NCBI GenBank assembly: GCA_964035795.1
Contig: OZ038322.1
Span: 22,278,359-22,342,358, forward strand
Source of the DNA: Pterobdella sp. o SKG-2022
Lineage: Eukaryota > Annelida > Clitellata > Hirudinida > Piscicolidae
DNA: 64,000 nt
Reading direction: 5' to 3'
A program made the position numbers and the translations under genes. Every line of letters starts with the position of its first letter. Positions within the stretch are counted from its first letter, which is position 1. The notes under the pieces were generated by a model. That model was given only the letters and a program-made list of their open reading frames with translations, was not told the origin of the DNA and did no database searches. Positions 13,031 through 26,200 of the stretch are shown here, piece after piece.

Positions 13031-15574
13031 TTCAACAAAATCTCAGATTTAAATTAGAAGGCATTTTGAATAATTGATGTCTTACGCTCTGTTGTTGTTT
13101 CTATTATTTTATCATCATTATTGTTGCTATTCTGAGCTCCAGTATTTTTATTTTTTTTTCTTATTATTGTTATTATTGCTGTTGATCTTTCAATTTCTTG
13201 CATCCGCTTCATAAATTAATTTTATCCACTCCATACATCCAGAATCTTCCAATTTTTAATGCTCCATAAATATTCCAATCCTTTTTCGTGTTTGTCTGAA
13301 ACTGTTTGTATTTTTCTGCTTGTATGTATTTGTGTATGTTTGTATGCATGGATGTATTTATATTTTTATAAATGTTTGTTGGTTTGTTCAACTGTTTTTC
13401 TTTGTTTTTTTTGTTTTTTGATGCATTTAATTGTCTGCATTTGTGTCCATGTACCTTTGTTTTAGGCTCTTTCGTGTTTCTTTATTTTTCTCCATGTAGC
13501 TTTGTCTTTTATATAATTTTTATTATTTCTTTTCATATATCGTTTTTTTCATTTTGTTTATATAAGCGTTTAAATTTTAATGGACAGTGATCAATTTCAA
13601 TTACGTTCTCCCAAAGAAATCTCTCAAAGTTTTTCAAAACAATTTTAATGCAAAAATGTAAATTTGAACAAAAAATCCAGCCTCCATAATTATGAGAAAC
13701 TAAATGAAACCGGAAACAAATCCGACACAGACAAACACACAAGATTATAAAGAAGCAAGCGGTGCTCAGTGGAGCGTGGCCAGGTCAAATGAGGTCAAAT
13801 GGAGGTGAATTAGGTCAGGTGTGACGTCATCATTCGTTGTCAATGTTGTTTGTTTATTTGTTGTTGTTTGCTTTATGCGTTCATGTTCGTTTGATCATGT
13901 GTTTATTCAGCTTGGTAGATGGAAGTCATAGTTGTGTGAAATGAGCGGTGAGATAATGTTTTAACTTGTTTGTTTAGAGGTTTATGTGTGGTTTGATGGA
14001 GTTTTTATGTGTATTTATGCGTTTCTGTGATATCTTTATGTCATACAGTTTTGTTGTGTTTGAGAGGTTGATTCTTGGCGAAATGACTCTGATCCTTGTT
14101 GTTTTGTGCGCCATCTCTCACGACAATTAATCTCTCGGACAAGATGCATATAAAATATTTATATAGTGAAATTCTCTGCATTAGTGAATATTTTTATTTC
14201 ACAAATATATTGTGTGCTTGAAATTTTTTTTCATGCTTTTTATGTTGAGTGTTGGGTACTTCAAACTTTTATTATAATAATTATTCTCAGTTTTTCTTTT
14301 TTATGGTTTTTTTTAATTTAGTTTTTATTTTTTTGTTACACTATTAGTATTATTAATTCGGTGTTATTATTTTTAAATAAAATTTTATTTTCTTACACCG
14401 TTATGAGACATACTTAAATTCTATTTAATATTCTTTTTTACTAATCCAGTTTCTCCATGTTTTTTCACTACTGATCTTTTGTTTTTCATATTTCTTTAAT
14501 TTGAATTTTTCTCTATTTTATTTTAAGATTTTTAAAAATTTTATTTGCCTTTTTTCTTTGTTTTATTTGCAATTTTTCCCCGTTTTATTATTTTTTCTAT
14601 AGTTTTCCACCAGTTGAAATGGATGTCATGCCAGTTGAGAATAATAAAAAAAACGACAGCGGTAAAATTAACTACCTAGCCAATAACAATAAAAGCATAA
14701 TATAACCATTACTACTTTTTTTGAAGTATTCCACAAAATGATTACCTGGAATTATATTTGTATTTCTATTAATATTCATAACATTAATGCAAGTTTATTC
14801 ATAATATTTTACGAAAAAAGTAATTATAGAAGACCTTACTGATGGTATGTATTAAAGTTATATAAACTTTAATAGTAACAATAAGAATAACCACAATATC
14901 AGAATTAACTCAACGTTAAATAATGATGAAAAAATAGCATTAAGAAATTTTGAAACAGAGCTAATAGTGATGAGACAATAATAAAATAATAGTAATAAAA
15001 CAAAATATAATAAGAAAAACAATAATAAGAATAAAAAGGTGAGTCATAAAGGCGCGGATGACATTTTGGCGGCAAATGTCACTCGAAGTTTTGAGAATTG
15101 TAAGCGGGTAATATGGAAAAAAAAGAAGAAAGTGACTGAATAAAAATTCAAAGTAAAAAATTAGAGAGAGATAATCCCGGTATATATATGCATGGAAATT
15201 ATTCAATTTGAACGAGAAATATTATGAATGTGACTGAGTACTGTTTAAAAATAAAAATTTTTAATAAATTTATATAAAACAAAATTTATGAAATAGGGAT
15301 ATTCCATTTAATACAAGGATTTTATCTGTATTTTGAAGGTATTTAAAAAATATCAAAGTTTTTCATAGTAAGTTTATTTTTTCTGTTATTATTATGATAT
15401 TAATCCGCGACAAAATGCGTGCTTTAAGGCAACTTAGATTGCTTGGGTGTGTGTGCTATCATATATTCGTGGGTTGTGCGTTCTTTAAATGCGTGTGTGT
15501 GCGTGTGATTTTATACCCGTTTATTAGAATTTTTTATACAACTTTTAGTTTTGTATATACTTCTGTATAAAGTT
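13031..15574. other. AT-rich intergenic stretch with weak candidate exons
   Basis: Mostly T-rich. Less AT-biased patches occur at 13740-13830 (with TGACGTCA at 13822-13829), 14085-14140 and 14600-14665. None gives a recognisable protein. The 14602-14662 patch has exon-like edges and is discussed as a finding. Confidence 0.45.
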
Positions 15575-15741
15575 TTAGACAAATTTTGATCCACATAAGA
15601 CAACAATCAACAGCGTGCCAACCACAACAAACAGAATTGAGATCGTTGCAAACAGTCCATCAACAAATCTACTCCAGAAACAACCAACCAATGGGATCGA
15701 GGCTTTCGTAAGCATAACATCGTCGACAAATTGTATTGTAA
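15575..15741 (-). CDS. Candidate terminal exon with a transmembrane segment (unidentified gene)
   Basis: On the minus strand an acceptor (CGTGTAACAG) opens a 55-codon frame ending in TAA at 15575-15577. Its residues run QFVDDVMLTKASIPLVG, then CFWSRFVDGLF, then a strongly hydrophobic run of about 20 residues (ATISILFVVVGTLLIVVLC) and a five-residue tail. This looks like the membrane anchor and short cytosolic tail of a type I membrane protein. The patch is GC-richer than its surroundings. I recognise no family and found no upstream exon, so chance cannot be excluded. Confidence 0.35.
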
Positions 15742-16942
15742 CTGTTACACGAAAAAATCAACAAGAAATCAAATTTTTCTTCAAAGCTTGAGTGGGATGA
15801 ATGAGAAATAGCAAACTTTAACTGGGAATACACACAAATAAGTAAAAAGCTTTGGGTTGGAGTAACTATAAATTTGTGAAAATATCTCCACATCTAGCTT
15901 AAGTTTCAATTAAATTCAATTTAAGTTTAATTAATGAGTTATCATACAAAGCAATTGTTTTACATTGGTTTTTTTGTACATATTTTTTGTTATTTGAACC
16001 TGTGTTAAGTTTCCTTCTGTTATGTTCTTAAATATATGCACACCTCTGCATGTATGAGGATTTTCTCGATATTTTTTATCTTGTTTTTGTTTATGTTACC
16101 AAATATTATTCTTGTTCTCTGTTTTGTTTGTGTGTTTGTTTATGATATGTAAATTTTTTTACAATATTTTTTTGTGAAACTTTATTTAATGTGTAAAAGA
16201 TTTTTATATATTTTTATGTTTTATAATCACACGTATACCATTGTTCACTTAGGTTTTAATTATTAAGAATAGTAACAATTTACGACGGCTTCACATGTTT
16301 TTGGGCAAAAACTTTGTTTTAAATTGAAACAAAAGGATTGAATAAACGTTTGAAGCAGTTTTAGATGATATCATAAAACTAAAAGCAAAACCAAAAACAA
16401 AAAAAATCAAAAAGGATTGTTAGTTGACAATCAACTTTTGAATAAAAATGAAATCATAAGAAGAACCATGCGATATTTATGAGCTTTATAATAACATAAT
16501 AAATATGAAAAATAATTGTAGGGAAAATAAAATTTTTGTCATTTATCTCTTAATGATAATGTGTGTTGCTGTGTATGTTTGTGCGTGGAAGAATTTATAG
16601 GTTTTTATGTATGTGTGAATGTGATTGAATGTGTGTTTTTTTGAATATGTTTGTGTGTGGGTGTGTGTGTGTGTTATTGTATGTCTTTGTATATGTATTC
16701 ATTTTAGTTGCACAAAGAATCAAATACTCACGAGTAAAAATAGAGATTTTATGATTATATCCCTCGAGTATACTCAAATACCAGTTTGATCGTGCACACG
16801 CATACACACACCTACACGCACACAGTAAATTAAAAGAGCAAATGAAGCACAAAAACTGCAAAGGCATCGTTACCAAAAGAAGACGAAAGGTTACAAAACA
16901 ACATACATATACGCATGCACACAAACACACGCACACACACAC
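15742..16942. other. AT-rich stretch without recognisable genes
   Basis: No supported exon. Positions 16560-16680 and 16790-16942 are degenerate TG/CA-rich sequence leading into the CA array. Confidence 0.5.
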
Positions 16943-18640
<1,698 letters not shown>

Positions 18641-18644
18641 AATT

Positions 18645-18922
18645 AATCCATTCATTCATTCATTCATTCATTCATTCATTCATTCATTCATTCATTCATT
18701 CATTCATTCATTCATTCATTCATTCATTCATTCATTCATTCATTCATTCATTCATTCATTCATTCATTCATTCATTCATTCATTCATTCATTCATTCATT
18801 CATTCATTCATTCATTCATTCATTCATTCATTTATTCATTCATTCCTTCATTCATTCATTCATTCATTCATTCATTCATTCATTCATTCCTTCATTCATT
18901 CATTCATTTATTCATTCATTAA
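18645..18922. repeat. (ATTC)n tetranucleotide array
   Basis: About 275 bp of ATTC units with a few substitutions near 18830-18910. Because 4 and 3 are coprime, the array translates as a 12-base Phe-Ile-His-Ser cycle, an artefact. Confidence 0.98.
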
Positions 18923-21900
18923 AAAATACTAACAAGAAAACAAAATCAACATAAACAAATTAAAAACGAATAATATACGTGAGTTGAATTCAATGTTGTG
19001 CTCTTCACATACATACACACAAACACACAGACAAAATAAATACATTACTAAAAAGACAAACTAAAAATACAATAGCACATACGGTAACATACACACAAAA
19101 ACATCCCTAAACGCATTAATGCACACATCCACACACATACATAAGCATACAAACACACATACAAAAACACACAAACACACATACATGCATACATACACAT
19201 CATCAGTAAGAAGTAATGGCTTCTATCTTTTATGACGTCATATCAACATTAATGTCATTTTTGTTGTTGCTGTTTTGTTAATTTCTAATCTTATTTTTTG
19301 ATTTTTTGATATCGATTTTTTTTATTATTTATTTTTTAAATTTTTGTTTATGGCTAGTGTTGAATATTTCAACATTATTATCATTGTTCTCATTTATGAT
19401 AAACTTTATGGGCTTCTTGTATTTTAGACCCACAAAACCATAAGGCGAAATGTTTAAGATTTCAAAACAAAAATATAAACAAAAATTCTAAAAATATAAG
19501 CGATAAATAAGAGAAAATACCTTGAAAAACGGAAGAGGAAATGACGAAAGAAAGGAAGTTTGCAAATGCGAGAATTTTAAAAGTTTCTGACGTCATAATC
19601 TTCATCGTAATTTACCTTGATGTTGTTGACGTCAAATTTTTTGTATTATTATCGTTGTTGTCTTTTTTGTTTTTTTTATTCTTGTTATTTCTTTTTTTTA
19701 TTATTATTGTTATTATCACCCTTGGCGGTGCAAAATGGTACTCAGAGGTAGTATTGTTGTTAGGCTGCCTTTATTTTCTTTGTTTTTATTATTATTGTTA
19801 TTAATATTATGTTTCTTCATATTATTATTCTTGTTTTGTATTTATTATTATTTTTTATTAGTTTATACTTTACAATAGTTCTTCTTGTTTTCTACTGTTT
19901 TTTCTATTCTTCTTTGTCTCTGCTATTTTCAGCTGCAAAGTTTTATATCTCTTCAAATAAAAATTAAAAAACAATCATTCGAATACAAATACTCTAAATA
20001 TTTCATTACCTTTAAAATATTATTCTACTTGTTGCTCATGTGTTTCTTGTTCAAAATAAACTGCTTCTTACTCAAAAATAAATAAATAAATAATTTGATT
20101 TTAAAATATTAAATAAATAAAAACGAGATTTTGAAAAATAATTAAATAATGTAATAAAAATAGCTCTGAACAAATCATATTAAAACAATATAATATTTGT
20201 GGTGTATCCTAAAATTGAATATTCCAATTTTAAAGATCTTTAAAAAAACTTCAAAACATAATAAACCTTTGAAAAAATATCATAAAAACATCATAAAATA
20301 AAAAATATCATAATTAAAAAAAATCCAACAAAGGAATACCTTAAAAACATCACAACAGAAGTATGAAAATTGCTGTCATCTTGCTATTGTGTGCACACCG
20401 TTTCCCTCGCTCCTACCCTCACCACGATCACCAAAGAAGGCGATATTTATATATTCAACTTCAGTACCATCATTGGTGAGGGCCATTCGTATCATTATCT
20501 TTTTTGATCATTCTTCTTTTGTATTAGTTGTTATGAAGATAATATATAATTAAAAAATAATAACACTAGTTATCTAACTAATTCTTAGTTATCAGCCTTG
20601 TTTATTAGTACTGCGGTATTTTTGGCATGAATGAGCTTTTTCAACTATTTAAAAATATTTTTCAGTATTTTTAAAATTTTTGTATTATTATTGTTATTAT
20701 TATTAGTATTGATTTTTGCGCTCAAGGCGCCTAATTGTAAAACAAACAAAGACGGTTTGTTTAGAATGATGACGATATTTTCAAGAAAGTAGTGAATTTA
20801 TAAATGCCTTGAAGATACTTTTTTCTACATTGTTGTTATAATGATTCTTATTAATGTCATTGTAACAAAACTATTGTTTTTTAATAGGGGGTTTGCAGTT
20901 ATTCAAAAGGGTATTTACAGTTTTCATGCTAACTACTTAATATTGTGCCATTCTTTCAATGGTGTTTTTTGTTTTCTTTTTCAATATTTTTATGATTAAC
21001 TTTATTTATGTGAGTTTTTTTATAACAAGTTTATAAAATAATCATAATGGAAAATACACAACTAATTATAAAAGCATAGAAAATATTAAAGAAACTAAGA
21101 TGATAATAAAGATAGTAGCAACGAAAACAACAATAATAGTAATAAAGATAGTATCAATCACATTTATACTAATATCACATATTAAAACTATACAAAGAAC
21201 CAAACAAAGAAACAAAAATAAGAATAATAAGCATAATGAAAAAACAAAAAGAAAATTGATAATTAATGAAAAAATAAGAATAATAATATTAATAATGAAT
21301 AAAGAAATAAGAATAATAATAAAAAATATGCATATACGGGTGATAGAAACCTGAGTCTGACGCTTGTGAGAAAACTGATGCCTCGAGACCAATATTTGTC
21401 TTATTATTCATATTATTATTCTTCACATTATTATTACGTTTATTATTATTGTTCTTTACATTATCTTCATTATTATTATTTCGATTATTTTTGTTTTTTT
21501 TTTTGTTTATTTTCATTTTTTTTTTCAGTGTTTTTGTTAAAAATTCCAATGAAGGTTTTTCATTTATTTTTAGAATTATTTGTTTATCCTTGTTGACTTA
21601 ATCTTTATTTGTTTCCAGAATAAATAATATGAACTTCTCTTTTTTGAATTTTCTGCTGTTTTTTTCTCGTTTTTTTGTTAATTACTATTGAGTGTTCACG
21701 TCACAGTTTTATCTTTATTGTAATGCAGACGACTGTTTTGTTTGAATGTCAAGAAGCTATCATATATAGTTTTGTTGCTCCATTTCAGCCTCACATTTAA
21801 GTTTTAGAATTAATATTTCGAATGTAAAAATAAGTTCAAAAAATCTTCTTAAAATTGAAAACAACACTTAATTCATTTATTTTCTTTTAAATCCGATTAA

Positions 21901-21954
21901 ATGCTCAAAATAAGTGAGAAAACTAGCTAGCTCTCTGTACTTATATATATCTAA

Positions 21955-21955
<1 letters not shown>
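18923..21955. other. AT-rich intergenic stretch; CA/CATA patch and three TGACGTCA palindromes
   Basis: Positions 19005-19200 are degenerate CACA/CATA. TGACGTCA occurs at 19233-19240, 19588-19595 and 19627-19634. A GC-rich patch at 20363-20480 is open in several frames (see findings). Nothing else is recognisable. Confidence 0.45.

Positions 21956-21994
<39 letters not shown>
21956..21994. repeat. Short (GT)n microsatellite
   Basis: About 38 bp of GT with one TTT interruption, followed by a T-rich run. Confidence 0.95.
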
Positions 21995-23231
21995 TTTTTT
22001 TTTTGTTTTGTTTGTTTTTTTGTCTTTTTTTTTTATCAACACCAAGGTAAATGTCAATATTTGATTTATGTATCGTAAAAGTATCATTTTCATCAACATC
22101 TCTTTCTCCATTTTTACCTTTTCTTTTTTTTATTTTTTTTCTCATTTTTTTTCATTCATCTTTTCTTTTTCTGTTTTTTTTGCCAAGGTTAGCATCTGCT
22201 TTAATTAAACGATTTTTTGAACTTCATTTAAATTTCAGAAAACTTCCGTCATCATCATCATTTACTCATGAACTTCATCAAAAATACGTCAATTCCTAAT
22301 TTTTATATTCTTCTAAAAACATCTGTACTTTAGCAACCATCCTAACCACTTCAAACCAGCATCTCTCACAACCTTTTGGCGTCAAAAATGAGAAAAATGG
22401 TCAAAAAATTCAATGGAATAGTCTGAAACTCAAAGACACCAGATGGCGCCAACTCATGCAGTTTGTTTTATTTTCTATTACTTCTGAACACTCGCTGCTA
22501 TATTTAAATTGTAAGAATACAAAAATTTTGATTAATTCATTTTGAATAATATCTCAAATTTGCTCATAGTTGTAACAGAGGTATTCTCAGTTTTTTTTTG
22601 GATAATTATATATTCGACCTTTAGTTTAAATTTTTTTAACGTTCAAATTTACTGAAAGCAGTTTCCCGAGCTCCCTGTTCCCACCAATACCTTGCATGTC
22701 AAAATGCTAAAATTAATTTTTTAGCAACTTGTCTCAAGTTTCAAGTATTAATTTGATCGTTTTTAACAAATTAATTTCCATTAAACGAATTCAAGTAAGT
22801 TTACATTAAAAAACTGAGCATCTAACGAATATAATGTTCAAATAAGAAAATTGAAGATGGTGTTTTAAATTGTTAAAAAACTATTTAGTTTATAACTAAC
22901 AAAAAATTTAAGGAAAACGTTTATATTCAAATTAAATAATTTTTAGACATAGAACTCATAATGAAAGCTAGTTTAGTTCGGTTTAATATTATAAATTTTT
23001 CATACAATCATTCATTGAAGTTAATATCAATCTTTCAACATAACTGATGACATTCTTGAAATTTTCATATCAGTTAATTTTCAGATTCTCCAAGTGTTTG
23101 AGGTTATCTGATAAGGTTCTTCTATTGCATATAACTATCAATTCCTATCTCGGTCTTCATATAGATCAAATTTCATTGGAGTTGCTTTTTTATTTAAAAA
23201 ATTTTTTTTTTATTTCAATCAAAAAAATGTG
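21995..23231. other. Upstream region of the ABCD gene
   Basis: T-rich to about 22250, then a GC-richer patch at 22335-22470 with an open frame and exon-like edges (see findings), then AT-rich sequence up to the ABCD start codon. No TATA box or other promoter element is distinctive enough to call. Confidence 0.45.
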
Positions 23232-26200
23232 ATGAGTTTTTCAAAATTGCATAAAATTTGTCAAAATAATTTGACAAGAGAAAAATTGGGAGAAGGTTTC
23301 GCAGCATTGGTTTTAGGAACTTACATCATCAAAAAATGTGGCCTTACCCCTCAAAACATTCTCAAAAAATTTTTTCCAACAAATCAGTTGCAAAACTCAA
23401 AATTTGAAGTGGTAGTGAAAGGAAAAAAAGATGAGACTAAAAGGACGAAAAAGGAAAAAGTTGTGAACAAAGCGTTTTTAAAACAACTCATGCACCTTCT
23501 TAAGATTGTCTTTCCAAGCATCAGAAGTAGACAATTTTTGTTACTCGTGACTCAAACTTTGGTGTTGATTTTGAGAACTTGGTTGTCTGTGGTGGTTGCG
23601 AAGATGGATGGGTACGTGGTCAAATCGATTGTGCAAAAAGCCCCATTAAACTTCGCCTCATCTCTTTTTTGGTGGCTGGCAATTGCAGTGCCGGCAACCT
23701 TTGTGAACAGTTTCATAAGGTTTTTGGAGAGCAAAATTGCCTTGTCAATCAGAACAAAACTTGTATCTCACGCTTACCAACTTTATTTCAAAAACCAAAC
23801 CTTTTACAGGTTTTTATTATGATATTTTACTTTTTATATTCTTATTTTTTCTACGTTATAATGATAAACTAAAAGCATCCGATTGATTTAAATGAAATTT
23901 TTGAATAACATATAGATAGACTTATTGCTTTGTGCAATTCAAGCAAACGATTTTAAATTTCCAATAAATTTAGTTTTGAATTCATTTTTTCACAAATTTT
24001 TATTATTAAAAAGCTTAAATGAATGTTGCCTCCACAGAGTCAGTAACTTAGACAACCGACTGGTGTCGGTAGACCATAACTTGACAGAAGATCTCACTTG
24101 TTTTGCTAACTCTTTATCTCATTTGTACTCGCACCTATCAAAGCCAATTCTCGATATTCTTGTCGTATGGTTTAGTCTTTACTTCACTGCAAAAAGCATT
24201 GGAGCCAGCATGAAGTAAAAGTTTATCAATATTTTTTTATGAATTTTATTTAAGTTTTTGATTTTTTTTGCTTTGAGAGATATATTTTAATGAATATTTC
24301 TATTGCAAGTATTAAAATTCTTTGATACAGGATGTGCTCGAATGTTTCATTTTCAAATATTGTGGTCCATTTTTTTAACATTCAAAACCATTTCATGTGT
24401 TTTATTTTATTTATTTAGCATTCAAATTTTTTTTCACAAATCTGAGTTCTTAATGAAATTATAAAACAACTCGTTATAAGCTATGTTTGACTTGTGTACT
24501 ACAACTTAAACAATGCAATACCGCATGAATGAATTTCAAGCATCATAAAATGAACAATGAAAAATTTTTCCAGACCTTCCACAACGATAGGAGCTGGTGT
24601 TCTGGTAGTGACTGCCACAATATTGAGAAAAATATCACCAAACTTTGGAAAGTTAATCTCAGATGAGGCTGAGAAAAAAGGTCTAAAAACATTTTTAGAT
24701 TTCATGAATTTTTCAGTTTTTAACAATATATCTCAATAAGATATGAGGTATCGTGTTAAAAAATAATTGATTCGGCGATAAGAAAAATCAATAACAAAAC
24801 TAGATAATATGAGTGGTTCTAGAGCTTTTTGGTATTTTGGAAAACATTTTAATGATTGGAGAATCAACTACTTATTTCAAGTTTTGATTATTTTTGTAGG
24901 TTTGTTGAGAGCAGCTCATTCCCGAATCATCAACAATGCTGAAGAAATAGCTTTCTATTCTGGGCATAAGGTTCCAACAGTTTCTATTACATGGATCATA
25001 TCCTATAATGACTACATTAAGTTGACAATCTAGTATACAAATGAAATATTAGCTTATATTCTTGTTGAGATAAAACTATTCTTATGATGATAAGAAACTT
25101 TCCAACCTTTGAGTATAGATAATCTTAATAGATTGCTTTTTGGTGAGCAGGTTTTTAATATTTACATAGGCACTTGAAAACTTTATATTATGCATGTAAA
25201 AGATTTTTCTAATTGCTGGATTTTTAAAAAACCATTAAAGTTTTCAATAATTTGTATCCATATATATAGCTGTTCTATATCAGACAGAACAGGCCCAACT
25301 TATGAGTAGTTACAATGATCTGTGTAAGAAATCAAACACCCTCTACTGGAAAAAGTACTTCATATTCGTTAAAAACTATTAAAAATGACTAGTAAAAATG
25401 TGATCTTATCTATATAAAATATCACTGAAACCTTATTTGAATCCAAACTTGGTTATTCCCCTTATCAAGCCTCCCCCGTAACCTGAAAAAAATTTGTACA
25501 TCTTTTCTAAATAATCTTGTTTCTAAGCTAGCTTTATAAAAGAATATAGCAGTAACAACTTACCTCAGACTGTGGTACGTGCACATGGAACAGTTTCTGA
25601 TGAAGTATCTCTGGAGTGCTTCAGGCTTGGTCATGATCTCACTGCCTATCTTATCAGTCGAGCTTGGCTACAACAAAGAAGGTTATAACGGAGTTGTATT
25701 ATTTGTTGTGTCAATAGATTTTTAGACATTGCATGATTAATTTTTATACGAATTATTTGTTCACCCAATCGTTTTTGTTCCATCAAATTAGTTCTTCTTA
25801 ACTCTTTTCAGTCTCATAATCTAGTTTTCAAAAAATACTATATATAAATTTTAGTAACTTCATATTAGTATATGAAATGGCGTGTAATCGTCCCAGCATG
25901 TTGAGTGGTGTGAAACTATTTAAAAAAGCAATAAAAATTATCTTTAATGGCTATATGTTGAATTTTACAAAATCTTCTAGGGAATGCTTTCAGCCAAGAT
26001 TCTCATGAGAAGAAAGACAATGGTATTAGTCTTAGAACCCAAATATTCACTACCTCTAGGTAGTTTTATTACTAATAACGATAAATGCGCCATTTTTTGA
26101 ATTTTTATAATAATGATAATAATATAAATGTTTGGCATGCAGGTCTCTGTTGCTTTCATTGGCAGACGCATTTGAACGCCTGATGTCGTCATACAAAGAG

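Noticed and set aside
12236..13052. Long open frames (266 aa plus strand, 221 aa minus strand) of nearly pure Thr or Val
   Set aside because: Direct product of the ACT trinucleotide array; no unique sequence and no splice or family support.
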